A stretch of DNA of 64,000 nt from Promicromonospora sp. MEB111 (GCF_030209445.1 NZ_JARVSD010000018.1:124001-188000); one strand, 5' to 3'; counted from the first letter of the stretch, positions 16,397 through 25,557 are shown. Program-made: numbers and translations. The notes: generated by a model not told the origin, from the sequence alone.

Positions 16397-17230
16397 ATGA
16401 ACCGCGCAGCCCTCGCCGACTTCCTCCGCCGACGCCGGGAGGCGCTGCGCCCGTCCGACGTCGGACTGGTGCCCGGACCACGTCGCCGGGCCCCCGGCCT
16501 GCGCCGCGAGGAGGTCGCCGCCCTGACCGGGATGTCGGTGGACTACTACGCGCGGCTGGAGCAGCAGCGCGGGCCGCAGCCGTCCGAGCAGATGCTCGCC
16601 GCCCTGGCGCGGGCTCTCCGCCTGACCGCCGACGAGCGCGACTACCTGTTCCGGCTCGCGGGGCACGGCGTGCCGCGGCGCACGCCGGCCGACTCCCACG
16701 TCGCGCCCGCCCTGCTGCGGGTGCTGGACCGGCTCGAGGACACCCCGGCGCTGATCGTCTCGGGACTGGGCGAGACGCTCGTGCAGAACCGCCTCGCCGA
16801 GGCGGTGTTCGGCCCGGCGCCCACCACCGGCCTGGCCCGTAGTTCCGTCTACCGGTGGTTCACCGACCCCGGGTCCCGGGACGTCTACCCGCCCGAGGAC
16901 CACGACCGCCAGGCCCGGAGCCAGGTCTCCTCCCTCCGGGCGGCCCACGCGGCGGCGGGGCCCGGCTCGCCCGCCGACGAGGTGCTGCGCGTCCTGCTCC
17001 GGCAGAGTCCCGAGTTCGTCCGGCTCTGGGAGCTGCACGAGGTCTCCCGCCGGTTCGAGGACCACAAGACGCTGGTGCACCCGGAGCTGGGCCGCATCGA
17101 CGTGGACTGCCAGGCGCTGTTCACCGAGGACCAGTCCCAGGCCCTCCTGGTGCTGACCCCTGCGCCGGGCAGCGCGGCCGAGGAGAAGGTCCGGCTGCTC
17201 GCGGTCCTGGGGCACGAGACGTTCGCCTAG
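16397..17230 (+). CDS. XRE regulator with MmyB-like ligand domain
   Basis: 277 residues: an N-terminal HTH (RRREALRPSDVGL, RRAPGLRREEVAALTGMSVDYYARLEQ, about residues 10-85) and a C-terminal MmyB-like PAS/ligand-binding domain (about 105-265) ending LAVLGHETFA. The RRxPGLRREEVA signature is diagnostic. Such proteins bind small hydrophobic ligands and repress a divergent oxidoreductase gene, exactly the arrangement here with the SDR at 15528-16295. Confidence 0.9.
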   Translation: MNRAALADFLRRRREALRPSDVGLVPGPRRRAPGLRREEVAALTGMSVDYYARLEQQRGPQPSEQMLAALARALRLTADERDYLFRLAGHGVPRRTPADSHVAPALLRVLDRLEDTPALIVSGLGETLVQNRLAEAVFGPAPTTGLARSSVYRWFTDPGSRDVYPPEDHDRQARSQVSSLRAAHAAAGPGSPADEVLRVLLRQSPEFVRLWELHEVSRRFEDHKTLVHPELGRIDVDCQALFTEDQSQALLVLTPAPGSAAEEKVRLLAVLGHETFA

Positions 17231-17247
17231 GTGCGAGGATCGTCCCC

Positions 17248-17649
17248 GTGCACGACGACGAACGCTGCCCCTGCCTCTCCGGCGACACCTACGGCGCCTG
17301 CTGCGGGCGCTACCACTCCGGCGCCGCGAACGCCCCGACCGCCGAGGCCCTGATGCGCTCGCGCTACTCGGCGTTCGCGGTGGGGGACGACGCCTACCTG
17401 CTGGCCACGTGGGCGCCGGACACCCGGCCGGACGACGCGGGGATCGGCGACGAGCAGTGGCGCCGCCTCGACATCCACCGCACGGAGCGCGGCGGCCCGT
17501 TCGACACGAGCGGCGTCGTCGAGTTCACCGCCTTCTACCGCAACCCGGTCACGGGCGTGCGCGGCAGCCTGCACGAGACCAGCCGGTTCGTCCGCGAGGG
17601 CGGCCGATGGTTCTACGTCGACGGCGCCCGGGAAGCCCTCGACCGCTAG
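17248..17649 (+). CDS. YchJ-like (UPF0225) protein
   Basis: 133 residues from the GTG at 17248, 17 bases after the MmyB-like stop. The N-terminal CPCLSGDTYGACCGRYHSG is the SEC-C type zinc motif (C-x-C ... CC), followed by the LMRSRYSAFAVGDDAYLLATW signature of the UPF0225/YchJ family and a C-terminal NTF2-like fold. The function of the family is unknown. The frame is open far upstream, but nothing there resembles the family. Confidence 0.82.
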   Translation: MHDDERCPCLSGDTYGACCGRYHSGAANAPTAEALMRSRYSAFAVGDDAYLLATWAPDTRPDDAGIGDEQWRRLDIHRTERGGPFDTSGVVEFTAFYRNPVTGVRGSLHETSRFVREGGRWFYVDGAREALDR

Positions 17650-17655
17650 GGCCGG

Positions 17656-18267
17656 TCAGATCCAGCCCTCCTCCCAGGCGCGGTGGGCCGCCGCGTGGCG
17701 GGTCGCGACGCCGAGCTTGGCCATCGCCGAGGACAGGTAGTTGCGCACCGTGCCCGGCGCGAGGTGCACGGCGGCCGCGATGTCGGCCACGGGGGAGCCG
17801 GTCCGGGCCGCCCGCAGCACCTCCAGCTCCCGGTCCGTCAGCGGGCACTCGTTCTCGGTGAGCGCGGACGCCGCGATCTCGGGGTCCACGTACCGGTGAC
17901 CGACGGCGACGTCGCGCACGATCTGGGCGAGCCGCGCCGCGGGCGTCGACTTGGGCACGAACCCGCTCACCCCGGCGGCAAGCGCCCGGCGCAGGACGGC
18001 GGGGCGGGCGTGCCGCGTGACGATGATGATGCGGGGCGGCGTGCCGTCGGCGTCGGCCAGGATCTGGCCGGCGGCGTGCAGCCCGTCGGTGGGCGGCATC
18101 TCCAGGTCGAGCACCGCGACGTCGGGCCGGTGCTGTCCCGCCAGCCGGACCGCCTGGGTGGTGGTGGCCGCCTCGGCCACGACGTGCAGGTCCTCCTCGA
18201 GGTCGAGGAGGGCGCACAGCGCGCCGCGCAGCAGCTCCTCGTCGTCGGCCAGCAGCAGGCGGATCAT
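17656..18267 (-). CDS. NarL/LuxR-family response regulator (DesR-like)
   Basis: 203 residues. The receiver domain is at about 1-120 with acidic pocket DDEE, phospho-acceptor Asp in VAVLDLEMPPTDG near residue 54 and Lys in FVPKSTP. The C-terminal HTH (LTDRELEVLRAARTGSPVADIAAAVHLAPGTVRNYLSSAMAKLG) spans about 140-190. The start overlaps the kinase stop by 4 bases (ATGA on the minus strand), giving a kinase-regulator operon. The likely target is the dyad at 19480. Confidence 0.92.
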   Translation of the reverse strand: MIRLLLADDEELLRGALCALLDLEEDLHVVAEAATTTQAVRLAGQHRPDVAVLDLEMPPTDGLHAAGQILADADGTPPRIIIVTRHARPAVLRRALAAGVSGFVPKSTPAARLAQIVRDVAVGHRYVDPEIAASALTENECPLTDRELEVLRAARTGSPVADIAAAVHLAPGTVRNYLSSAMAKLGVATRHAAAHRAWEEGWI

Positions 18268-19427
18268 CCGGTCACCGTCGCGGTCACCACGAACCGGTCG
18301 TCGTCGCTGACCCACGACAGGCGGCCGCCGACGGCGTCGAGCCGCTCCGCCAGCGAGGCCAGCCCGGTCCCGTCGCCGGCCACGACAGGACGCGCGCCGT
18401 CGTTGTCGATCACGAGACGCGCGCCGGCGTCGTCGGGGACCAGGACGATCGCCGCGCGCGTGGCGCTGCTGTGCCGCAGCACGTTGGTCGTGGCCTCGCG
18501 GACCACCAGGCCCAGCAGGCTGCGCGGCGCCTGGGGGAGGGCGGCGGCGAGGCCGGCGTCGACGTCGGCGTGCACCTCCACGCCCGCGGCCGTCAGCACC
18601 CTGGACGCGTTGGCGATCTCCGCGTCGAGCGTGGTGCGCCGGTAGCCCTGCACCAGGGCGCGGGTCTCGCGCAGGGCGTCCCCGGCGAGCTGCTGCACCT
18701 CGCGCATCTGCTCCGCGGCGCGCGCCGGGTCGGCCTCCGCCAAGCGGGCGGCGAGCTCGCTCTTCAGGGCGATCACCTGGAGGTGGTGCCCCTGGATGTC
18801 GTGCAGGTCGGCGGCGAAGCGGAGCCGCTCGTCCGCCACGGCGAGCTGTCCGGCCAGCCGCCGGGCGTCGTCCAGCCGGGCGGCCACCTGCCAGCCGCGG
18901 AGCATACCGAGCATGGCCGGGCCGAACGCCACGACCATGAGGGCGGGCATCCACACCGCGTGCGCCACGTTGGGCTCGCCCGTGGCCAGCGCCGTGACCA
19001 GGCCGATCGCGGGCAGGACGAGCAGCGCGAGGCCCAGCGCCTGCCACGCCCGGCGGGCGGGCAGGAACATCACCAGCACCGCGATCGTGGCGGCGGGCGC
19101 GATGGACCAGATCCCGAAGTTGCCGACGGCGAGCGGCACCGCCGCGGCGACCAGGGCCGCGCCGGCGGCGGTCACGAGCCACCCGGCCGACGGCGCCCGG
19201 TCCCGCATCCGCCGCCCCAGCAGGACGCCGCACGCCACGATCGTGGTCGCCGTGGACAGGCCGGTCAGCGCACGCAGCCCGGCGGGGACGTCGGGGTCCA
19301 GCACCCAGTCGCCGACGGCGAAGCCCAGCACGCACGCCACGGTGCCCGCCAGCCCCCACCAGACGTTGCGGCGGAAGCTCGCGAGTCCGCTGCCGCCGTC
19401 GTCCGCGACGGCCGGGCCGGTGCTCAT
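18264..19427 (-). CDS. DesK-like sensor histidine kinase
   Basis: 387 residues from the ATG at 19427. About five membrane helices in the first 165 residues form the sensor. The HisKA_3 dimerisation box follows with phospho-His in FAADLHDIQGHHLQVIALK near residue 200, and the ATPase has VVREATTNVLRHS and GDGTGLASLAERLDAVGG. The topology (helices directly followed by HisKA_3) matches DesK-type thermosensor or membrane-stress kinases. It forms an operon with the response regulator downstream. Confidence 0.9.
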   Translation of the reverse strand: MSTGPAVADDGGSGLASFRRNVWWGLAGTVACVLGFAVGDWVLDPDVPAGLRALTGLSTATTIVACGVLLGRRMRDRAPSAGWLVTAAGAALVAAAVPLAVGNFGIWSIAPAATIAVLVMFLPARRAWQALGLALLVLPAIGLVTALATGEPNVAHAVWMPALMVVAFGPAMLGMLRGWQVAARLDDARRLAGQLAVADERLRFAADLHDIQGHHLQVIALKSELAARLAEADPARAAEQMREVQQLAGDALRETRALVQGYRRTTLDAEIANASRVLTAAGVEVHADVDAGLAAALPQAPRSLLGLVVREATTNVLRHSSATRAAIVLVPDDAGARLVIDNDGARPVVAGDGTGLASLAERLDAVGGRLSWVSDDDRFVVTATVTG

Positions 19428-19479
19428 GACGCCATCCTGCCAGCGCCGACGCCGGTCCGGGGCGCGCCGCGACGCCCTG

Positions 19480-19493
19480 ATGACATCTGTCAT
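19480..19493. promoter_or_regulatory. Putative response-regulator binding dyad
   Basis: ATGACATCTGTCAT, a 6-2-6 inverted repeat 53 bases upstream of the histidine kinase ATG. A second partial copy, GTGACATGTGCC, lies at 19502-19513. TGACA-N2-TGTCA dyads are typical NarL-type response-regulator sites, so autoregulation is likely. The divergent membrane-protein gene at 19614 may be co-regulated. Confidence 0.6.
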
Positions 19494-19613
19494 ACGGGCT
19501 CGTGACATGTGCCCGCGCCCGGGTGCGGTCCGGCACTACTGGCGCTCCTCGTCGCGCGACAGCGTGGAGATCAGCGCGGCGAGGAGCGCCGCCCGGAGCG
19601 AGGAGACGGAGCG

Positions 19614-20567
19614 ATGACGGAGACGACAGGCCGGGTCACGGCCGCAGGTTCGATGACGGTGCCGGTCAGGGGAGACGGCACGGGCGACACCGCGTCGCCG
19701 ATGGTGGGCCACCCGGCCGCCCACGGGATGGCGCACGCGGACCACGACACCGCACCCGTGTCGCGGGCCCGGACGGTCGGCAGGTTCCTGGCGCACCTCG
19801 CCGAGATGGTCGTGGTCATGGTGCTCGGCATGCTGGCGCTGGCCCCGGCGTGGGACCTGGCGGGTGCCGTCCTCGGCGTCGAGGTGGCGTTGGCCCGGCC
19901 GGACGTCGGGGCGGTGGTGATGGTCCTGGACATGGTCGCGGCCATGACGGTGTGGATGCGGGTGCGGCGGCACGGCTGGGCCGCGATCTGGGAGATGAAC
20001 GCCGCGATGGCGGCGCCGTTCGCGGTGCTGCTCGCGCTGTTCTGGGCCGGGGTCGTGACAGCGGGTGACCTGATGCTCTGGGGCCACGTGCTGATGGTGC
20101 CGGCCATGGCGGGGGCGATGCTGCTGCGCCCGGCCGAGTACACGCAGCACGTCCACGGGTTCGACCTGGCGTGGCTGAGGGGCCGGTGGCCCGTGCTGCT
20201 CGGGCTGGCGCTGCTCGCCCTGACGATCGCGGGCGGCGTGGGCGGTCTCCCGCCGTGGCTGATCCTGGGGGTCGCCCTCGTGTACCCCGTGGTGGGCCTG
20301 GTCCGGCGCAGCATCCGGGGCCGGTCGATGGTGCTGCTGCAGGCGGCCGGGCTCGCGGTGTTCGCGGTGGTCGCGCTGCTGGCCACGGCTTTCGCGGGGC
20401 AGGACACCGGGGCGTACGTGGTCGCGGCGGGCCTGGTGGGCCACGCGGTCTGGGACGCGTTCCACCACCGGGCCGGCGCGGTCGTGTGGCGCTGGTACGC
20501 CGAGACCTGCGTGGTCTACGACCTCCTGCTGGCCGCGGCGGTGGTCGCGGTGACGTTCGCCCCCTGA
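19614..20567 (+). CDS. Hypothetical polytopic membrane protein
   Basis: 317 residues from the ATG at 19614 with GGAGACGGAG just upstream. The first 50 residues are His/Asp-rich (MVGHPAAHGMAHADHD), then eight or nine predicted helices follow, including a Met-rich one (GAVVMVLDMVAAMTVWM) and a conserved-looking end (HAVWDAFHHRAGAVVWRWYAETC). I cannot assign a family or substrate. The His-rich tail and intramembrane His/Met residues would suit metal binding, but that is speculation. It is divergent from the DesK-like kinase, with the TGACA dyad between. Confidence 0.65.
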   Translation: MTETTGRVTAAGSMTVPVRGDGTGDTASPMVGHPAAHGMAHADHDTAPVSRARTVGRFLAHLAEMVVVMVLGMLALAPAWDLAGAVLGVEVALARPDVGAVVMVLDMVAAMTVWMRVRRHGWAAIWEMNAAMAAPFAVLLALFWAGVVTAGDLMLWGHVLMVPAMAGAMLLRPAEYTQHVHGFDLAWLRGRWPVLLGLALLALTIAGGVGGLPPWLILGVALVYPVVGLVRRSIRGRSMVLLQAAGLAVFAVVALLATAFAGQDTGAYVVAAGLVGHAVWDAFHHRAGAVVWRWYAETCVVYDLLLAAAVVAVTFAP

Positions 20568-20592
20568 TCCGGCGGCGTCCCAGGTCAGCCCG

Positions 20593-20633
20593 CCCGGCCG
20601 GGTCCTGCGTGATTCCCGCAGGATCCGGCCGGG
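20593..20633 (+). terminator. Stem-loop terminator after the membrane protein gene
   Basis: 17-base arms (20593-20609 and 20617-20633) with one G-T mismatch and loop TGATTCC, 26 bases after the stop at 20567. There is no T-tract. Confidence 0.55.
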
Positions 20634-20685
20634 CCGCGCGTGGCGGCACGCTCGGCGACGTCGGGCACCCCTACGTTGGGGCGCT

Positions 20686-23598
20686 ATGGACAGCGCGCCC
20701 GGAACCCGGCCCGGTACCCCGCCACGCATCCTCGAGCTGCGGATCCACGGCATCGCGAACACCCTGCCGTACGGGGCGCTCGGCCTGCCCCGGGACGAGG
20801 TGACGCAGTCCGAAGGCGACGGCCTGGGCAGCTTCTGGGTGCCCACGCCGGACGCCGAGGCGCGGGACCGGGCGCTCCCGCCCGGCGACGTCCATGCGAT
20901 CCGGCCCGACGTGCGCCGCGAGGCGTACTCGTGGGGCGCGATGGCGCGCCTCGGCGGCCTGCCGTTCGGTGGCCTGCTGGGCGTCGTGGGGACGGTCGCG
21001 GTGCGCCTGCTGTGGGCGGCGATGGTCCCGTTCGGCCTGGTGAACGCCGCGTACTGGGCCCGTCGCATCCCGGCCCCGGCTCCTGCGGCGCACCGGCCCG
21101 TGGCGCGCGACACGCAGACGGGCAGCCTGCGCCCGGACCCGACGGCCGCGCTGACCCGCGTGTTCTCGCTCGGGCTGACGCTGCTGTTCGTCTCGGCCGT
21201 CGCGACGGTGGCGATGTCCGTCATCGGCACGCGGTGCATCGGGCTGGCCACCCTCGGTCCCGACGCCGTGGTCCCCGTCTGCGCCCGCATCCCCGACGCC
21301 CTGTACGGCCTGGCCCGGCTGGACGTCGGCGACCGCCTGGCGCTCCTGTCCCTCGCCCCGGTGCTGCTGGTCGCGGTGCTCGTGGCCGTGGCGCACGGAG
21401 GGCAGGTCCGGTTCGAATCGAAGTTCTCGGTGATGCGCGCCGGGCGCACCGTGCCTCCGTCGGGCCCGCCGCTGCACCGCGCGGGCTTCTGGTCGCAGCG
21501 CTCGGGCTCGGGCCTGCTGTGGGCGCACCTGGGCGCGGCGCTCGCCCTGACGGGGCAGTACCTCACCTGGACGCGCTACGCCGACGCCGGCCTGCCGGCC
21601 CCGGCCCTGCCCCTGGCGGCCCTGGTCGTGATCCTGGGGGCGTGCGGGTTCGTCGCCCTGCGCACCGACGACGACGGCGTCCAGGCGGTCACCCCGCGCT
21701 GGAAGGGCCGGGCCGGGCTCGCCGTGTTCGCCGCCGGGCTGCTGGTCTGGCTGCTGGCGTGCGCCGCCTGCGTCGCCGGGCCGCAGCCGGGGCGGATGCC
21801 CGCCCTGATCGGCCTGGACCTGGTGCCCGCGCTGCTCGGCGTCGGCATGGGCGGCATCGCCGCGACGGGCCTCGCGTGGCGCACCGCGCGCAGCACCCGG
21901 GCCGTCGCGGCGTGGACGGTGGTGCCGGTGGTCGCCACCGCGTGCGTCGGCGTCGTGCTGGTCACCCAGCCGGGCCCGGTGCTGCGCCACCTGCTCGTGG
22001 CCGTCGCGCTGGTCGCCGTGCTGAGCCCCGTGGTGGTCGTGCTGGCTGCGATGCTGCTGCGGCGCCGGGCCGCCGAGGGCTGGAACGGCGCCGGGCCGGG
22101 CGTGTTCCTGCTGGTCTCCGTCGCGGCGGCGACCGTGTACTCCAGCCTGCTGGTGCTCGGCGTGCAGTGGGCCCTGCGCAGCGGCGAGCACCCGGCGCCG
22201 GAACCGCTCGACGGCGGCCTGGTCGGCGTCGCGCGCACCGTGCCCGACCCCGACCTCGTGCGGGTCCCGCCGGTCTACACCGAGTTCGGCACGGCGTCCG
22301 TGGTGATCGCGCTCGTGTTCGTGGTGCTGCTGGTCGTGGCGGCGGCCGGGCCGTACGTCATCGACACCCTGCGCTCGCGGGCGCTCTGGATCCCGGGCGC
22401 GCCGAACACCCTCGGGCCGCCGTACGGTCCGGCGGTGCCCGCCTGGCGGGCGGTCGCCGACGCCCCGGACCCCGACGGCGGAGCCAACCCCGTGCTGGAG
22501 CGCGTGCTGCGGGGCCGGCAGGTCGCGGCGATGTCGCACCGGGTGGAGCTGGCCGTCGGTGCCCTGGCTGCCGCGTGCTACGTCGCGGCCCTGGTGGCCC
22601 ACATCCCGCTGATCGCCCAGCACGACGGCACCGGGGCCGTCCGGGTGCCGCAGTGGCTGTCGTCGCTGGCGGTGCCGGCGCTCGGGGTGCTCGCGGTGAC
22701 GCTGGTGGCCAGCGCGCTGGCGGGCGCCTCGGGCGGCGTCCCGGGCCGCCCGTGGGGGCTGCTGTGGGACCTCCTGTGCTTCCTGCCGCGCAGCGCCCAC
22801 CCGTTCGGCCCGCCGAGCTACGCCGAGCGCGTGGTGCCCGAGGTGCGTTCACGCGTGGACGCCTGGCTCACCGGCGCCGACATCGCCGACGACGCCGAGC
22901 GCGCGCGGGTGGCCCCCGAGCGCCGCGTGGTGCTGTCGGGGCACTCGATGGGCGGCGTGCTGGCGGCCGCCGTCATCCTGATCCGGGCGGGCAACCCGGT
23001 GACCGACGCCGCGTCCGACACCCCGTCCGGCCGCCCGTCCGACAGCGCGGACGGGCGTCTCGGCCTGCTGACCTACGGCGTGCAGCTGCGGCCGTTCTTC
23101 GGCCGGTTCTTCCCCGACCTCCTGGGGCCGACGACGACCGGCCTGCCGCGGAGCACCGGCCCGGCCTGGTCGGCGGACCCGTGGGGCGGGCAGGTCGAGG
23201 CCGCCGCGCACGCGGAGCGGGCCGCAGGTTCCGGACCCGGGGCCGTTCCGGCGGCGCCGTTGACGCCGGAGGGTCCCGAGCCCGGTTCGGGGGAACAGGT
23301 CACGCTGCTGTCGCTGCTGACCTGCGGTGCGAAGAAGCCCGCGTGGGTGAACCTGTGGCGGCGCACCGACTTCCTGGGCTTCCCGGTGATGGGCTACGGG
23401 GAGAACGACGTCGACCGCGGCGCGGAGGAGATGGACCGGTCGGCCTATCTCTTCGCCGTGGCGGCGCACTCGGGGTACCCGGCGTCGTGGGCGTACCACG
23501 AGGCGCTGGGCGAGGTGATCGATCGGTTGAGGCGGCTGACGCCGGCCGGGCAGTCGGGTGCCCAGCCGGCGGTCACGCAGCGAGGGGAGCCGGGCTGA
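20686..23598 (+). CDS. Large membrane protein with alpha/beta-hydrolase motif
   Basis: 970 residues. The N-terminal LRIHGIANTLPYGALGLPRDEV (about 16-37) and YSWGAMARL form a conserved start. Some eleven to thirteen predicted membrane helices follow up to about residue 700. A cytosolic C-terminal part has a lipase-type nucleophile elbow VVLSGHSMGGVLAAA (GHSMG at about 752-756) and ends with a conserved VAAHSGYPASWAYHEALGEVID. I know of actinobacterial proteins of this layout but no characterised member; it may be an intramembrane esterase or lipase. Its 3' end overlaps the convergent sigma factor gene by 26 bases. Confidence 0.75.
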   Translation: MDSAPGTRPGTPPRILELRIHGIANTLPYGALGLPRDEVTQSEGDGLGSFWVPTPDAEARDRALPPGDVHAIRPDVRREAYSWGAMARLGGLPFGGLLGVVGTVAVRLLWAAMVPFGLVNAAYWARRIPAPAPAAHRPVARDTQTGSLRPDPTAALTRVFSLGLTLLFVSAVATVAMSVIGTRCIGLATLGPDAVVPVCARIPDALYGLARLDVGDRLALLSLAPVLLVAVLVAVAHGGQVRFESKFSVMRAGRTVPPSGPPLHRAGFWSQRSGSGLLWAHLGAALALTGQYLTWTRYADAGLPAPALPLAALVVILGACGFVALRTDDDGVQAVTPRWKGRAGLAVFAAGLLVWLLACAACVAGPQPGRMPALIGLDLVPALLGVGMGGIAATGLAWRTARSTRAVAAWTVVPVVATACVGVVLVTQPGPVLRHLLVAVALVAVLSPVVVVLAAMLLRRRAAEGWNGAGPGVFLLVSVAAATVYSSLLVLGVQWALRSGEHPAPEPLDGGLVGVARTVPDPDLVRVPPVYTEFGTASVVIALVFVVLLVVAAAGPYVIDTLRSRALWIPGAPNTLGPPYGPAVPAWRAVADAPDPDGGANPVLERVLRGRQVAAMSHRVELAVGALAAACYVAALVAHIPLIAQHDGTGAVRVPQWLSSLAVPALGVLAVTLVASALAGASGGVPGRPWGLLWDLLCFLPRSAHPFGPPSYAERVVPEVRSRVDAWLTGADIADDAERARVAPERRVVLSGHSMGGVLAAAVILIRAGNPVTDAASDTPSGRPSDSADGRLGLLTYGVQLRPFFGRFFPDLLGPTTTGLPRSTGPAWSADPWGGQVEAAAHAERAAGSGPGAVPAAPLTPEGPEPGSGEQVTLLSLLTCGAKKPAWVNLWRRTDFLGFPVMGYGENDVDRGAEEMDRSAYLFAVAAHSGYPASWAYHEALGEVIDRLRRLTPAGQSGAQPAVTQRGEPG

Positions 23599-24286
23599 CG
23601 ACGTCGCGGAGCCGGGCCAGCGCGGACTCGAGGATCTGCGCCACGCGCTCCTTGGTCACGCCGAGGCGGCGGCTGATCTCGTCGAGGGTGCGCGTGGTGC
23701 CGTCCAGGAGGCCGAAGCGCATCTCCAGGACCCGGGCCTCGACGGCGTCGAGGTGGGCCAGGGCCTGCCGGACGCGGCGGCGCAGCAGGTTCTGCTCGGG
23801 GGTGGGCCCGCTCGTGCGCTCGGCCTGCTCGGCGGCGGCGACGGCGCGGACGATCGAGCGGCGTACCCAGCGGTGGGCGTACGCGGCGAACGTGCCGTGC
23901 GCGGGGTCGTACGAGTCGGCGGCGCGGACCAGGCCGACGTTGCCCTCCTGCACGAGGTCCATGAACGGCAGGCGGCCCGCGTAGGAGCCGGCGATGGCCG
24001 GGACGAGGCGGAGGTGGGCGAGGACGAGACGCTCCTTCGCGTATTGCCCGTCCTTGACCCTGGTCTCGAGCTGTGCGCGCAGGCTCGGGGAGACCGCGGT
24101 GGCGTCGAGGGTGCGCGCGGCGTCCGCTCCGGCGACTGCTCGCTCGAGGAGGGACTCCAGCTGCGCATCGTCCAGCGACGGCGTGCGCTCGATCATTGCC
24201 GCGTAGGACTGCGGCAACGCCGGGTGCGGGGCGGGTTCCTTGCCGCGGCGCGAGCGGGGAGACCGGGAGTTCCTGGTAGTTCTCAT
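23573..24286 (-). CDS. Sigma-70 family factor (group 3-like)
   Basis: 237 residues. Region 2 is at about 95-150 (LRLVPAIAGSYAGRLPFMDLVQEGNVGLVRAADSYDPAHG, FAAYAHRWVRRSI), and region 4 at about 170-225 (ALAHLDAVEARVLEMRFGLLDGTTRTLDEISRRLGVTKERVAQI). There is no region 1.1, and region 3 is shortened, so it is an alternative factor rather than the housekeeping one. The ATG at 24286 has CAGGAGAG nearby. No anti-sigma gene lies adjacent. The 3' end overlaps the convergent membrane hydrolase. Confidence 0.85.
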   Translation of the reverse strand: MRTTRNSRSPRSRRGKEPAPHPALPQSYAAMIERTPSLDDAQLESLLERAVAGADAARTLDATAVSPSLRAQLETRVKDGQYAKERLVLAHLRLVPAIAGSYAGRLPFMDLVQEGNVGLVRAADSYDPAHGTFAAYAHRWVRRSIVRAVAAAEQAERTSGPTPEQNLLRRRVRQALAHLDAVEARVLEMRFGLLDGTTRTLDEISRRLGVTKERVAQILESALARLRDVVSPAPLAA

Positions 24287-24380
24287 CGCAGCTCTCCTGT
24301 TGAGTGAGACGAACTTTCCTTGCCCGGAGAATATGGAGTCTTGGTGCTCCGAGGGAAGAGGGGAGAGTTTCGCTGTGAGA

Positions 24381-24399
24381 GATAACGGGATGATAACGG
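24381..24399 (+). repeat. Short direct repeat upstream of dinB
   Basis: GATAACGG occurs twice, at 24381-24388 and 24392-24399, starting 11 bases apart (one helical turn), between the divergent sigma factor and dinB genes. It could be a pair of half-sites for a regulator. No LexA-type box is visible here. Confidence 0.35.
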
Positions 24400-24474
24400 T
24401 GTGCCAGCCGGCTGCCGCGCGGCAACACGCGTTCCAGGCAGGACAGCCCGGGCCCGCTCAAGGAGACTCGTGCC

Positions 24475-25557
24475 ATGGGCCCGCGCGCCTTCCGCTGGGT
24501 GTTGCACGTCGACCTCGACCAGTTCCTGGTCGCGGTCGAGATCCTGCGGCGCCCCGAGCTCGCCGGGCGACGGGTCATCGTGGGCGGCCGCGGCGACCCG
24601 ACGGAGCGGGCGGTGGTCTCCACCGCGTCGTACGAGGCGCGGGAGCTCGGCGTCGGGTCGGGCATGCCGCTGCGGGTCGCGGCCCGCAAGGTGCCGGACG
24701 CGATCATCCTGCCCGTCGACCACGAGGCCTACCTCGAGGCCTCCGGGCACGTGATGGACACCCTCCGCGGGCTCGGCAGGGCGGTCGAGGTGCTCGGCTG
24801 GGACGAGGCGTTCCTCGGCTGCGACGCGGACGACCCGGAGGCGGTCGCCCGCCAGGTGCAGGAGGCGGTCCCCGACGCCACCGGCCTGCACTGCTCGGTC
24901 GGCATCGGCGACAACAAGATCCGCGCGAAGATCGCCACCGGGTTCGGCAAGCCCGCGGGCATCTTCCGCCTCACCGAGCAGAGCTGGTTCGACGTGATGG
25001 GCCGGCGGCCCACCATCGACCTGTGGGGCGTCGGGCCCAAGGTGTCCAAGCGCCTCGCGGCCCACGGCATTCAGACCGTCGCGCACCTGGCCGCGGCCGA
25101 CGGCGACGCGCTGGTCGCCGAGTTCGGGCCGCGCATGGGCGCCTGGTACGGCGACCTGGGCCGGGGGCGCGGCTCCGCCGTCGTCGACGACACGCCCTGG
25201 GTGGCGCGCGGGCACAGCCGCGAGACCACCTACCAGCGCAACCTCACCACGCCCGAGCAGGTGGAGGCGGCGCTGCGGGACCTGGTCACGCAGGTGCACG
25301 CCGACACCGAGGCGGAGGACCGGCCCGTCTTCCGGGTGGGCCTCAAGGTGCGCTACGCGCCCTTCTTCACCCGGGACCGCTCGAAGAAGCTCCCGGCCCC
25401 GACCCGGTCGCTCGAGGAGCTGACCGCCGCCGTCCTCGCCCTCGCGGAGGACATGGAGCCGGGCCGCGAGGTACGCCTGCTCGGCGTCCGCGCCGAGATG
25501 GTGATGCCCGACGACGGCGACCCTGTCGAGCGGACCCCCGTCCGCGGGCGGATCTGA
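24475..25557 (+). CDS. dinB: Y-family DNA polymerase, DinB2-like
   Basis: 360 residues, full-length DinB/Pol IV with AAGGAG 9 bases before the ATG. Catalytic residues are present: Asp13 and Asp15 in HVDLDQFLVAVE, and Asp110-Glu111 in LGWDEAFLG. The steric-gate position (E. coli Phe13) is Leu18 here, as in mycobacterial DinB2, which inserts ribonucleotides readily for that reason. The palm/fingers, thumb (GVGPKVSKRLAAHGIQTVAHLA) and little-finger domains are all present. I see no evident beta-clamp motif at the C-terminus (RTPVRGRI). No LexA box lies upstream, so it may not be SOS-induced. Confidence 0.9.
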   Translation: MGPRAFRWVLHVDLDQFLVAVEILRRPELAGRRVIVGGRGDPTERAVVSTASYEARELGVGSGMPLRVAARKVPDAIILPVDHEAYLEASGHVMDTLRGLGRAVEVLGWDEAFLGCDADDPEAVARQVQEAVPDATGLHCSVGIGDNKIRAKIATGFGKPAGIFRLTEQSWFDVMGRRPTIDLWGVGPKVSKRLAAHGIQTVAHLAAADGDALVAEFGPRMGAWYGDLGRGRGSAVVDDTPWVARGHSRETTYQRNLTTPEQVEAALRDLVTQVHADTEAEDRPVFRVGLKVRYAPFFTRDRSKKLPAPTRSLEELTAAVLALAEDMEPGREVRLLGVRAEMVMPDDGDPVERTPVRGRI

